A stretch of 64,000 bases of DNA from Meghimatium bilineatum (taxonomy: Eukaryota; Mollusca; Gastropoda; Stylommatophora; Philomycidae): positions 49,868,282-49,932,281 of the forward strand of contig CM067317.1 in assembly GCA_034231615.1 (NCBI GenBank), in the 5' to 3' direction. This document shows, piece after piece, positions 41,281 to 56,000 of this stretch. Every line of letters begins with the position of its first letter. Positions within the stretch are counted from its first letter, which is position 1. The notes below the pieces were generated by a model that was not told the origin of the DNA, did not search any database, and was given only the letters and a program-made list of their open reading frames with translations. Both the position numbers and the translations under genes were made by a program.

Positions 41281-42561
41281 TTGATATAGGTTCATGCAAG
41301 TCTTCATTTTTCTGTTGATCTGCCAAGTCTGAGTGTGATATGATGAACAGTTTGAAACAAAATGCATTATTAACATCATCGTATCGATAATTTGGAGGAG
41401 TTGTGCCCCTTGTCTCAGCGATTGGGGATTGACAATAGGGAAGTCTCAGTGGTGAAAAGGTTATGGAATTCGAGAACAAATTTTCACAAAATGGAATTTA
41501 CACAAAAATCTAAATAACCAACAAATAACACTAGCAAATAAGTAGCTTAATTTTTCTTTTATATTCCAAGTAATCATTGTCCACAAACAAATTTGACATA
41601 AAACAAATTCAAAAATCATCTATAGATTACAAATATACCACAGGTTTGGGGAACAAGGGGTAACCTGGTCTGAATGCAGTAATAGTGAACACTTGTGTAA
41701 AGAAAGCTAAGAAAAGTAATTCAAAAAAGAAAGTGTGAAGCCATCACACTGATAAATGATTACTCAGTCTCTGTGTATAATTTCATGTTTTTTCTGTAGT
41801 AATGTTTAATGGCAATTAACATACATCTCTACTATCAATTACAATTTGTCTTCTTGTCTTTTATTTAATGTGAAAAGTGTTTCTGTTGACTTTTTTTCAT
41901 TAGAGTATAGGAATCATTTAGCATATATATTTGGAGAAACCCCTAAAGAACAAGTTCCCAGACCCTTGAAATATACAATAAAGATTAAACTCAGAGCACA
42001 TTTTCAATTACAAATTACCCTCTACCACCAGTGACAGAGGGAGAAACAAAAGATAAATCTATAAGAACGTATGTAACTTAACAGAAACAACACCAAAGAC
42101 AAACAAATGATATCTTTGATAGACTAGTTATTAGCTACATATTTTTGTGTATATCCGTCTATATATGAATTTATATAAGAAATCTAAATAACAAGTGAAT
42201 AGAATGATATCTAAAAGAGACAAGTATGTTCATCCTTGTACAGCTTATAACGACAGTTGTAAGTGTTTGTATAGAAAAACCAATATGGTGGAATGAATTG
42301 ATACATAATATCAGATCTGTAGTTCAACAAACTGGTCCCAATTAACAATCATCAAATCAAACAAATTGTCTCATCCCAGGATTTTTTCATCTTTGAATCT
42401 TATACCATGAAGATTACATGGTTTTGATCAATACTAAATACATTTTGTGGAATGGTTATAAATACCAACAGCTAACATATCTGATATTTGTGTGTCTGCT
42501 ACTGGCTAAACTGTCTGATATGATCAACAATGATTCATTTTCTATCAAAGAGTGTATATCA
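41281..42561. other. Region downstream of SLC25A3; probable 3' UTR at its right end
   Basis: No other gene seen. On the minus strand, directly downstream of the SLC25A3 stop, it is AT-rich and free of the dispersed repeats named here. A possible poly(A) signal AATAAA (minus) lies at 41862-41867, about 700 bases past the stop. This is unproven. Confidence 0.45.
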
Positions 42562-42719
42562 TTAGTTGACGCCAAGCTTGCGTTTCAGAGACTCTGGCAT
42601 CTCTGGTGGTGGTGGGCGAGGTAGACGGAATGCTACCTTGACGGAATCATAGATGAACCACTGAAGTGCGGTCAGAGTACCGATCATGATGATTCTAGGG
42701 AATAGACCCTTCCACATGC
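42562..42719 (-). CDS. SLC25A3: SLC25A3 coding exon 6
   Basis: Residues 301-351 and stop [54 protein letters not shown]. Acceptor TTTTTTTTTACAG. The Pro-rich C-terminus is characteristic of the phosphate carrier among SLC25 members. Confidence 0.97.
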
Positions 42720-43968
42720 CTGTAAAAAAAAAGTAATCAAACAAGTTAACTCATTGACTTAAAGAATTAAAATTGTGGACAAGTTAACTTTGGGAATAAT
42801 TTTATTAAAGTTGTGCACACAATCTCCTGTAATTTCTGTCACCTGTTCCTCTTCATTCGTTCTCAAATTCCTGCAGCAGATTAGAAGGATGTAGTCCATG
42901 ATTTACAGCTTGGCATAAATCATGTTATTTAATATCTAATGTGATCTTGAATCTGCGCCTTTCAGTGTCACAAAACCAGACTTCAATGTGGCTATTAAGT
43001 TATGGAAAGGAAGTCAGCCCCATCCCCAAAATCCTTAGTCATCTCAAAGGTGACATACATATCAGGTAACAGTGTTGCTTTTCTTTGTTCTCTTTTTAGA
43101 CCTTAGCAACATGATTGTTTTTGTTACTTATTTAGGTTAGTTATGTTTATCCTCTTTGCACACCAGATATATCCACAGGTGTTCAGATCTCCCCATTATA
43201 TAAGTAAATCTCTCAGGGTATAACGGCTGATAGTTCAGGCTTCATGTTGGTTCAGTGCTCTTTTTAAAATCTTTAGGTTATTACTTATTTACACAACTTC
43301 TTCTTCTTCAGCGGCGTTCATTCTCAAACTCCTGCTGGATCTCTCCTGTAGCAGTACTACTAGATCTCCAGCAGGATGCAGTCCAGAGAATGGAAATGCG
43401 TTGTGTCCGTTTTATTTGCGTCAATGGCCCGACACATCTGTCTTCTGCAGATTTACACAACTTGATGAATGATTCAGAAATTTTATGACACATACAGACA
43501 AAATGGCGCCTTCTGGCAAAGTCCATTTTTAGCAGCTTAGAGATAAAGCTGGTGGTGGAGGTTCTTAATTCTAGTTGGAGTATCAACTTAAGAAAAATTA
43601 ATCTTATATAAGCCAACAACATGAACTAAACATGTATTCCTAGGTACATTTATACAGACTTCTTTACTTCTGAAATATCACTGTACACAAGTTACACCAG
43701 ACACTTACCTAGCAGTCCTAGAGATTTAGCGACATCTACAAAGTTACTGCCCTTTTTCTGGTTCAGTTTGGAAACAATTGTGTCAGCAGGATGGGAAACA
43801 ATGGCACAGAAAACTCCAGCTAAAAATGGATGTAAATGACGCAAATAAATTATGGTTGTGCTGTTTGAATTAATTGTGTATTTTAATTACTTCCTACAAT
43901 ATACATTGAAAGTAAACAAATTGATCTCTCCAAGATTGACATGCAAGACTATGATATGTATGTGTGTG

Positions 43969-44003
<35 letters not shown>

Positions 44004-47000
44004 TTGACTCATCTCAGTTCTGTAAGAATTTAATTAGTGTCTTTTTGTCTGTATGCACTATCTAAGTCAGAGGTTCTCAACGTGGGCCATATAACTCTCA
44101 TGGGGTGGGGTATGGAGAAACATTGTGAAGTTTGGGGGGGGGCCGCACATACCCATACAGGAGGGTCACAGGAAGATAATGATTTAAATGATAAAATATT
44201 AAAAGCATTGGTTACTTGCAAAGAACATCAATTACCTTTGTTTTTGAGGGCACCAGGAAATCCACGGAAGAAAATTACTCCCAAAAGGAGTCCATAGATA
44301 AAATAAAAAAGGTTGAGAACCACCGGTATAATGTGTTTTCAGTGAACAAATTTGACATGGAAGAATATATGAAACATAAAATGGCAGCAATAACAAAATA
44401 ACCCTACTTTATTACAACCATGGAATTTAACAAAGTACATAAACAAAACAAAAGTAAGGTAAACATACCAATATAGCCTGCAGCAAAAGTGACCACCAGC
44501 TGCTCAGATTTTGAGCACTCTGACCGTGGTTTGGGCACAACATGCTTATAAATGGCCTCGACTGTGCGCTCAAAACATGCAAACTTCATCATAGTGTATG
44601 GAATCTGTCTTGCCCAGAGTGGGACAAGTCCTTTGTAGAAACTGAATGCAGAGAACAAAATTATACACTTATCAACTTTGTACTTATTGTCAACCAACAC
44701 TGAAAATTAAAAAATATGAGAGCTGGTACACATAAGTATCCTTTTTCTTCTACATTCATTCTCATACTCCTGCAGATTAGCAGGATGTAGTCCAAAAAAC
44801 GGAATGCATTGTGTTATGATTCAGAGTCCTTTCTTTTTGCTTTATACCCCTTTACGCCTTGCAGATTCAGGGGTAGAAGAGTTCTCTATAGGTGACTCTT
44901 TTGTGTGTTTCATATGTTTGTTTTCATTGACTATTTCTGTAATCCATCGTTTGCAAGGTCTGCCCCTGGCTTTGTATCATGTCTGTATAGTAATGATTTT
45001 TGAGGGGCACTGTCTGATGGTAGTCTGGAAATGTGAAAACCACATAATCTGTTGTTTTCTGATGTAATCCAAGATTGGCATTGCGTTTGTTAGTCTTCTG
45101 ATGTTTTGCATAACAAGTTTTCTTTTGGATTCTGTTGTTAGTGTCTACGTTTGATATTGGTAGAATAGTGATGGCATGATGATAATTTTATATAGTGGTT
45201 TTGTTATATAGTGCAGTTTTGGTGTTCACATTATTTGTTTCTGAAAATAGGAGAAATCTGCCCCAAGATCCGGTATGTTATGGTTTTTACAGTTTAGATG
45301 TGATAGCTATACCTTTCGTCATGACTCATCTGAGTTCTGCTTGGCTCCTGGGTCACTTTGACTATATATGCTACAGGACTGTCAACTCAAACTTCCTTAG
45401 TCGCTTCTTGCAATATGCATGGAAGGTAAAGTGTTGCTTTTCTTTGCTCCATTTTTGGGCCTCTGCAACACAGTGGCGAAAAATAAATATCCTACTTTTT
45501 TGCATTTGTTCTCATTAAACTCTCACCAGATATTTTTTATAACAAGCAGGACAATGACTATTAGATTTTCAGCAGGATGTAGAGAGAACATAAATGTGTT
45601 GTGTTGCCATTTTAAACTAGCCAATGGCACAACTTCAGCATTATCCAGCCATAATTTTTTCCTGGTAAACAAAAGAAACACAAGTGTCCAGAAAAGGATG
45701 TGTACAAAACATTAATGCACATAATGGATAATTTTTCCAGTCAAGAGACAGCCCAATTGCTGGCAGTCAGTTTGAGATAGTAAGTATGGCCATAATAGAC
45801 TGAGAAATCACATGTTCCGAAAGCTGAAAATTGGCAAGACAGACCTGTGCAACTGTGCCCAAAGACTACAGAACACATTCTTCATGCACGTCAACTCTAC
45901 CAAGAAGAGAGGGAGAAAATATGGCGTACTGAGAAGGCACTACTTCCAGACTTGAGGGGTTCCATGGATGACCTGAAGCAAATCACACAATTTATTGAAG
46001 CTATTTGCACTGTAATCTGATATCTGACTGAAGAATGATGAACAAAAATTTAAAAAGTTAGTACGTTCCGGAAGCTCAAGATTTTTCATTTGTCTACAAA
46101 TGATGATTCTTCTTTTGTATTCATTCTCAAACTACCGCAAATTAGCTGATGCAATCCAGATAACAGAATGCATTGTGTCATGGTTTACAGCTGTGCTGCG
46201 ATATCCTTGACTATAGGACCAATAAATCCAACTTCAGCATGGTTTCTGGGTCACTTTGAACCTATATAGTACGAGACAGCAAATCCACTACATTCCCCCC
46301 CACCCCAACCACATAGCCGCCTCTTACAACATACATGGAAGATAAACAGTGTTGCTATTCTTTGGTTCCCCTTTCAGACCCCAACAACACACTTCAATAG
46401 AAGAACTTAATCTAATAGAGCATAGACAGACATATCTTCTAACTAGTCAAACATACCCTGAGATGCCTTCATCTTTCAGGATTCTGGGGAACCCTTCTCT
46501 AAGAGTTGTGCTCCATCCTGGCTGAGTCTGAATGCGTACTTTCACAGCTTCCATGGGACACAAGGCAATGTCAGCAAAGAACTCTGCCGATGCACTGGCT
46601 GCCAAATACAAGCTGGTCCTCCAGAGGTAGGTATTCTCCTAATATAATGAAACATAGATATTCAAAATATTGATTTTCTTCAACCAATAGAAGATATTTA
46701 CTTAAAAGATTTGTATAACGTATTCCAATTTCTTCTCTGTTCACTTTCAGACTTGCTCATTGATGACTGACAAAGATAGCAGTTCTTTATTCGTTCTCAA
46801 ACTACTGTTGATTAGCAGGATGTAATCAGGAGAACGGAATGAATTGTGTCATTGTTTACAGCATTGCTGCAATACCTGCGTCTTTCAACCAGACTCAAAC
46901 TTCAGCATAGCTTTCGGTCACTTTGACGCTTTATGGGATGGGACAGCCAACCCCCACCCTAAAAACTTAGTCTCTTCTTACAACATACATGGAAGGTAAA

Positions 47001-50000
47001 CAATGTTGTTATTCTTTTATCACCACTCGGGCCTCGCAACATACAGGCAAAGGCAGCAGTTAATTCCAAACTCCGTGAGTTTTTTATGAAAGGAGACAGG
47101 GCACGGCAAAGTGCTTCTTCGTCGTACATTGAGCAGGTCTGCAGCAGGTGTTTAGGTGCTGTCATAGGGCTGTTGTTATAAGTGCATAAATCTGGCATAT
47201 TTCAATTTTAAACCTACGGATGTATGAAGAGTCCTCTCTTACCAATATACAACATCACATTATTTTCTTACAACTCCTACCTGGATGACTTTACATGTCA
47301 TTCATACTTTGGAGTTGGTTTATACATTTGTGAGTTATTTTTAATCTTATCATTTTAATTGGTCAAATGTTTTTGTTTTGTAATTATTTCATTTCTGTCT
47401 AATGGTAAACTACCTATACTTAATTTTATATTCACAATAAACTGGGTACCATTGTTTTTATACAAAAATATTTATCTTAATCAAGTTTGTCTGGAGGATA
47501 GGTTCCCAAAGTGGTTTATAAGAACCCACAAGGGTCTATTTCGACTTACAGTCCATGTCAACAAGGATAACAATTGGGGGTGTACCCAATTTACCATTTG
47601 TACGAGATGTACCCTTTAATAACGGTAATAAACATTTTACATGTACCTTTTTTACAACTGTCCACTGCTAAGAAAACCTGATCAAAGTTAGCAGCAATGT
47701 GTCAGATGTCAAAAAAAACATTTTAAGTTAAGATGTTTAGGAAAATTCAATATTAGGCAGGCCTATGGAAAACAAACAAAAATTGGTAAGGGGTCTACAG
47801 AGACTGGAATTGGCCATATGATACAGAGCTGAGGCAGAAGCCATTGGGTAGTCTATCTAGCCTGGAAAAGACTGAACTTTGCCTAGAGGATTGATAATCT
47901 AGCATGGCCACAAAACTGAACACAGAGGATGCAGTCTGAAGACTTGAAGTCATCTGTTCACTCCAGTGTCCTGTTCACATTTGTCATCTTCAGATCAGCA
48001 GAAGTCTGGACTCCGTTGATCCTACATGTGTGATGCAGCTGTTTTTTGATGATGTTCTCCTAAATATATCTATCCATTACTGGCAATAGTTTGGATCCCC
48101 ATGAATAATAAAAAATAAAGCTCTTTATCCTTTTGTGCTTTATAGGAGGAATGTCCCTCCGAGATTTATATTAGAATGTGAGAAGAAACCTACACTAGAT
48201 TTTTTTTTAATTGCAAAGATGAAATTCTGTGGTTTAAACATTTGAAAAGCCTAACTATTTTTTTTTAAATTGATAGCGTATCCTATTCAGCCCTATGAAA
48301 ACTTACCTATCCAACTCATAATTTTTTGGCTGTAGTGATTTTCTGAGAAATATAAATATGTCAAGTAGTTTGCCATTGCTTTCTAAATGGCTCAGATGCA
48401 CAATTGCATGCGGGGGATTTTAATCCGATACCTGTACAACGACGGCACAAAGCAGGACTAAAGGCATGTAATCTACTAGGGGTTTGCTGTTGCATGGTCT
48501 GGTGGGTCCCTAATAAGATCTTCGGCTACAGACCACATATGAATTTATTGTTAGATTATATCCACATAAACTCACCTATGGCCCACCAGACAAACCACCC
48601 ACACAAAATCTTAGATGACATGCCTATATATTGAGGTTTTTTTTCATGTAGAAGCTTCATAGCACTTTATCTATACAAATATTTTGCAGTTTTTTTTTAT
48701 CTTCTGGATTCATTCTTAAACTCCTGCAGGTTAACAGAATGTAGTCCAGAGAGCTGAATGCATTGTGTCAGTTTAGTGTTTCGCTATGATATCTGCACCT
48801 TTCGACCTGGCACACATGACTTCTGCATGGCTTCTGGGTCACTTCACTCTCTATGGGATGGGGTACAGCCAACACATCCCCTCCCCCCAAACCTCTTTAA
48901 CCACATATTACGTACATGGCAATTAGTGATCCCCTTTTGCGACTCCCTTTTTTAGTTATTAAAAACATGTTTTATCCATGTTTTTAATGCTGTATCATTT
49001 GTGTATATCCATGCACCCTCTGTGTGGTTGGTAAAGAGCCAGAGATGTACAGTACAACACTTGAGGAGGGAGACTACACTATCCTCCTATAGCTGAGGTC
49101 CATTGTAAAGGCACAGTAACTCAGCATGTGACAAGCCTTTTTCCTTGAACATTTCGTTACATATCCAGTGATACATTTTCAGCAAAACCAGTAGGCAATG
49201 CGTAGCACAGAATTAGCTTGGACTAGTTCGTAGATACAAACCTACATTCCAGGTTGTGTGAGTTATTTTCCTGTTCCGAACCTGAGCTCGTTGATAATCT
49301 AGACTACACAGCTAATAAATGTCAAAGAGTATGAGGCCATGGACTGCTAGACCAGCAACCAAACAGATTTTTATGTTCAGCTTTCTTCTTGCATCCTTTA
49401 ATTTCATGTTTCAAAATCAAGTTTATTTTCTCATGTTTTTGTTTTATTTACAAGACTATAAAAACCAGTTGTACCCAGTAAACATTATTTATGTCATAAT
49501 CTATTAAATGCTACTTAAACATACTCTACATATTTATATACAATATTTTTAGCCTATGTGGCAAACTGGGGTCTGGACTTCTATTTCAGGGTGTAAAGAA
49601 TAGGGCCACTGTCTTCTTTCCAAGCATGTTCTAGGAGGCAACTAAGGAAAGTTGGGGGATAGACTGACAATCTGTCATCTGTTAAAAAAAAACAATATTG
49701 TCACTACATATCGCATCTCAATTTCTTACTCGCCTCCTATTACATTATCCTCCACGATGACTACGGGCCAGAGAACATTGCACCTTTGTCGTTTTGTGAC
49801 AGACTCATGGTTGGTTGCTGATCCAGCAGTCCATGGGCTCATGCCCTTTGACCCAATGACATACTCATAGATGACAGGGAATTCTAGATGTACTATCCAG
49901 TGACTGTGTATGAGTCAACAAATTTGACAGAAGAATGATGAGATAGTTGGTCCAGAAACGTGGTACTGTACACCTGGAAGAACATGATGATCCTGGGATA

Positions 50001-53000
50001 CTGCCATACTAGAATGCCTCCCTTTAGGGGCTAAAGATGCATCCAAAACTCCCCAAACACAAACATGCCTTCAGGACAAATTTATGAGTCCACATGTCTT
50101 CTCAGTTACACAACAGAGACAAACTTGCTCTTTTGTTTAAAAGGCTATGGACTGTCAAGAGTTAAATTCTCACTGCTAAAGGGCAACTTCTTTTAACACA
50201 TAATGAAGCTGATATTTAAAAGATAACAATTGCAATTTCAAACATTTGTACTAATAATGAAGCTGATATTTAAAAGAATTACCTCTCCAAGTATATCTGA
50301 GTATATGATTTTGAAGACTTCATAGAATCCAAACTTGCAGACTCCCTGCATAGAATAACCAAAGAAGGTGGGAGCCCATCCTTTTGCCAGTGCCTTAACT
50401 CCTTCCTCTGCAATTGTTACCTTGAAACCCTTGATGATGCCTCCATATTTTCCTGCATCTACCTGGATCCTACATTTTATCAAATCTAGGGGGACTACAG
50501 CAGTGTGTGTAATTCCACAGCTCAGGAGACCACCAAATCCGCAGAGAGCATAAAACTTTGCTGAACCAAACTCACAGCTGTAATCCTCTGAAAATATTCA
50601 CAAAAGTACAGTTAAAATCAACTATTTTTAGTTTAAAATATGTTTGCATGTGTTTCATTCTTTCATAAGTCAATACATAAGTCTGTGATAACTCTTATGA
50701 CCTTCCTATAGCATTTCAATAGCTATTTTCTTTTCAATTGCAGATGTCATTGCCATAGTCTCATGAAATGTTGTCATTGGGAAACATTTCTTAATCATTG
50801 AACTGTTTTTTTAAACATACAGAAATTAAAAATTGCTCATTTGTGATTTTTTTTTATTGGGTCATTATTTATCTTCTGATCTCTATTGAAGTTTCCTGAA
50901 TTATTAAAGGTTTACTGGAGATACCTTCTTTGAATGTCCAGCACTGGATGACTTCAGAAAAATGTTTCTCCCTCCAAGGACAGATAAATGTAACACTTTA
51001 TATGCAACAAAACAGCTCACAAACACATGCATATACCATGCAATAGTATTGGGTCAAAGGGAATGAGCCCACATGGACTGCTTGATTTCTGCTACAAAAT
51101 TTCCCAAGCAACCCTAAAAAGCCTAGATAATCTGTACAATAGTAGACCTTTGCATATTCTTATTATGATAAAGTTAAAACACTGATAGAACAAAATATAT
51201 AGGCAGACATTCAATAATAATACAGTAGGTCCAATCCCAGATCACATGAATACCGCCTTTGATTATTTCCCTTGGTTATGTTTATCAGACAATGAATATT
51301 TATTTATTATTTAACGCTAACCCGTTTTACATAAACTTCCCATTCCTAACATCAGTTTGTGCTCCCCTTTCCACCAAACAATATTTAATTTAAATAATTA
51401 ATAAATATTCATTATCTGATAAACAAAGAGAAATAATTGAATATTAGTGAATATTTCAAAGCAATGGTCATAGATACAATTATATGTGGAAAAGTTTTTA
51501 CTAATTAAACACAAAGACATACGTTCCTTCCTTATGTGCTATACATTTCATGAGCTATACCTCCTAATTACATGTATGGTAACACGTTAGAACTAATATT
51601 GGTACCCCCATTCATTTTTTCTAGCACTTATACACCTGTATGTTGTTTTATTTCTCTACAGTGCAGGTACACATCTAAATAGTTCATATTTATTATATAT
51701 CCTTCTATACGGCTTAGTTTGTCATATAAGCCTAATATAAATATCTATTAGTATTAAGGATCCACTACTATTCTTATGGTCTATGTCATGTGGCTTTGGT
51801 TATGTCTTTCCATTGCCTTCTATTTCTGCAGCGGTCATTCCATGTCCAAACTGTCCAAGGATATTTGCAGCTCGAATAGGGCTTATTCGCTATTTACGAA
51901 CTGATAATCAAGGACATAATTCTAATTCAATTTTCAAAACTGGATGTAACAAATCATCATCATCACTTGTGATGGACGAACACACACATTTCGTATGCTA
52001 TCGATCATTTCCAATACCAATTTCTCCTATGCCACAATGCTAGATTGCCAAGCATCTTCTCTCTTGGTTTTCCCCTACCCCTCTTGCTGTTCACAACTTG
52101 CATGTTATTACAGTGTTACATCTTTCCTTTTCTCATGATGAGTCCAAATAATGTGCACTGTATCTTTCTACTATTATTACAAATATTATCAATAATACTA
52201 GGCATTTACATTAAGGTTGTTTCATCCACATTATCTAGGCTAGGAATTCTTATCAGTACAGAGACCATTATAGCAGTTAGTGGGCTATAATAGAAGACGA
52301 AAACTATGAAAATATGCAAACACCGAGCCCATTCAACATACAGATAGACAACATAGGAGTAAAACAAGTATCCGAGTTCAAATGTCCCGGTATTTTCACA
52401 GAAAATGTAAGCCTTGATAGAGACAAGATGTCAAAAGGCAAATGAAGTAACATACCAACTGTTACCACTACTTCTTCATGACAAGATCGAGATGGAAGTT
52501 GAATGACAAATGAGATTTTCAGTATATTCCCACCAACACTGAGTTACCAGTGCCAAACCTGGTCTCATCTTCACATTACAGAAAGATAGTGACATGAGAT
52601 GATATACTTGAGGAAAGCTGCAGGGATTACCAGGCAGGATAGATTACAAAATGAAGACATCAGGAAAGAATAGGTATAACACAAGTGGTTTGGCCACATT
52701 ATGAGAATGCATCACAACAAGTTGCCCGTAAAGGCATATAACCAAATGAGATCAGGGTACAAAACCAGAGGAAGACCACGAAAAAGATGGATAGAAAACA
52801 TCCGGGACATTTGAACAAAGTCATAGCACAGCTGAGGTGACACATCTGGCCTTGGAACACAAGCTCAAATCACCCCTACGCTTAACAGCAAAAGTGGATA
52901 ACAAACTACCTGGGGAAAGACAATAGTGGGCTACAATAGTAATTCAATAGGCCATAGGCTACTCAAATACTAATCATCAATCAAGTACCATGCAGAGGGA

Positions 53001-56000
53001 CGTGTGCGATCATGTTTCTCCTTAACTCTGTCTCTTCTATTGTTAATAAGTTCAGTTAGTGACATCTTTTTTGCCACACTGACAACCCATCCATAAATTT
53101 CTGTCTTTCTCTGTCTCTTCCACCCTTGATGTTTCCAGTGGTTACTTTTCTCATCACATGCCCTAAAAATCTTGAATGTCTACTAATTTTTGCTATAATT
53201 TATTCAGTCTGTTCACGCTTTTTTACTCCAGCATTTCTGATGACTTCTACGGTAGTTTTCTTGGCTGCCCATGGAATTTTCATCATTCTTCTCAAAAACC
53301 AAATCTCCTTTGCCTCCAGCTTATCTCTAGCTCTTTTGTTTACTGTCCATGCTTCACATCCATAACGAAGGATTGGTTCAATATAATATCCCAGCACTCG
53401 AACTCATGTATACTTTAATACTACTCCATTGCAGAGAATGTTTCTATCTTACGAAATGTTGATTTGGCTTGTGCTATGTTGTTCTTGATCTCATTGGAGC
53501 ACCTGCCATCTGATGTTAATATGGTGCCAAGATAATTGACTTTATTCACTTGCTTTAATTTTGTATCATTGATATTAATACTACATCATGGCAGTGTGTA
53601 TTTCTTTAAACCAACCATTACATCTGTTTTCTTCTTATTTATAACCTGCTATATTACTTCAATGTGAGATATTTTCCAAAAAATCTATCAAGTGTCCCAT
53701 GCTTGGCAAAAAATGGCAGATATTGAATCATATAATCTTTTATAGGAAATGATGCATTTACTCTTGATATTTAAAAAAAAATTTACTCTGTATAGCTTTT
53801 CCTTTAAAAAAAACAGGTCTCAAGATATTTATGACTTAGCGATAAATTTATGATTCTACAGACTGAGACTTTGTTGAGGTATTGTTGAATTGCAATTTTC
53901 AAGCGCTTTCTAGCTTAACTAGCTGTAGTATTTTTTATGATATCGGCCTACTACTTTTTTTGAAAATTGTATCCTAGTACTGTTGTTATACTCATACTAT
54001 GGTTGACGTTGAGTATAGGAGGCTACTTGTCGTATAGTACAATAACGCCTGTGTGATGCTGGGCCCAAAAGGGGAGCAAAGAATAGCAACACTGTTTACC
54101 TTCCACGCATGTCATAAAAGGTGACTAAGGAGGTTATGGGATGGAGTTGGCTGTCCCATCCCATATAGGGTCAGTGACCCAAAACCATGCTGAAGTCGGA
54201 TGTGTCAGGCCGAAAGGCGCATATATTGCAGCAATGCTGTAAACCATGATACAACGGATTCTGTTCTCCGGACTACATCCTGCTAATCTGCAGGAGTTTA
54301 AGAACAAACGCAGAAGAAGAAGTATAGTACAATAATAGGAGTAGTGTGTATAGTAGAGACCTTGTAAGTTGGTACATCGGATACCATGATATCTGATCCA
54401 ATCCAATTCTCTATTCTGACTATTCAGGATGTAGCCATCAGCCCAGCATTTTTTGCTGTAGTGATTTTCTAGGCAATATAAATACATTCAGTAGTTTTCC
54501 ATTGCTAAGTTTGTTTTCTGAGTAAATTCAAGCAGAAAGCATGAGGATTATTCTTTCATTCACTTGAAACATGTCTCTGTAATTCTGTCTCCTTAATAAA
54601 ACTGTCTTTTGTAGTTCATACAGTGGCCCATAGAGCTTTGATTCCAGTGTTGTTTCCTCTGGCCAATATGTCTGCCTCAGTGTTTCATACTCAGAACAAT
54701 CTTGAAGTATATGCTTGGTACTCTGTGCTGCCTGCCCACATGTGCACATGGCCATGTTGCCAATCTTGAACTTTGTGTACTTGTAACTGCAGAGTCGGTT
54801 GTGTCCTGTTCTGAGGCATAGAATTACAACTTGTTCTAATCTATTCATAATGTGATAGTCATCTTGTGTTGGAATTTGTGGCTTTCTTATTGACTTGATG
54901 ATCTGTTTTTTTTCTGATGGTAGGTGATTAGTATATCTGATAGCACCTTCCTTAGCCAGTTGGTCTGCTTTTTTTTTTTATTTCTTGGTATTCCAAAGTG
55001 AGAGGATATCCACTGCATTATCCTATACTGTAAGACAGTTCCTTAACCTTTAGGACCCTATGGGCACAACATTGTGCCTTGAGTGTGCGTCCCACCTTGC
55101 CTGTTGTCGCATCATGCGACATACGATATCGCTCGATTTCCGAGTACGGAACTTCACGAAGTTAAAGCTTATATGACGTAGAATTCCCGCCACACGAAGC
55201 TAGGAATATGTCACAGTTTAAAGGTCAAATTCCTTTACACATTAGCATTGTATAGAAGGGAAAGCCGGTTGAATTTGTCAACGCATTTCTAGAGCGACTT
55301 TAGCCATTTTCTGCCATATTTTACTATCAAATTGAGTATCACATGGCATGGGTAAGTGATCGTGACTACATGTTCTAATTGTTTTTTGTGTGTGTTTAAT
55401 ATGTTGTTATTTGATAAAAATGTTTGTGTATTCATTCAAAAACACTAAAATAATATGTATCAGGGGTGCCACACGTGTGCATGGACAATAATTACGTTGT
55501 GTGTTGGGCTAGACCTAGTGTTGACCGGACGGACATTATATGCGATTTTTTCACGTTTTGTTAGTTTTTTTTTAGTTCATATTATATTAGTTTTGATATA
55601 AAACAATATATATACAATAATTATAGGTATTTATGAGTATTTAATCAATGTTGCCACACATTGCTCATGTATTAGGGTCGTCATGAAGATATATTTGCGA
55701 TTTTGAAAATAGCGTTTTTTGTTTTTCAACTTCACAACTTGCTCACAACTGTTATATCACACATACACCAACAACAAAATCACGATTATATTCACTCCTT
55801 TATTTAGATGTGCAAAAATTATTTTGATATCTTTTAAAACAAAAAAGTTATCGCGTTATCCAAACACCCACCATTAATAACGCAAATTTTCCAAAAAATA
55901 AGTCAGGCCCCAGGGAGGTATTGCGTAATTTTAATTCAGGGCTCTAAAGGTTAAGTAGCATGAGGATAAATTACAATTTCTTGACACTAACAGGAATTTA

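Noticed and set aside
48404-48634. 76-codon frame in SLC25A3 intron 2 as an extra exon
   Set aside because: Sits in repeats R5/R4. The carrier exons already join perfectly without it.
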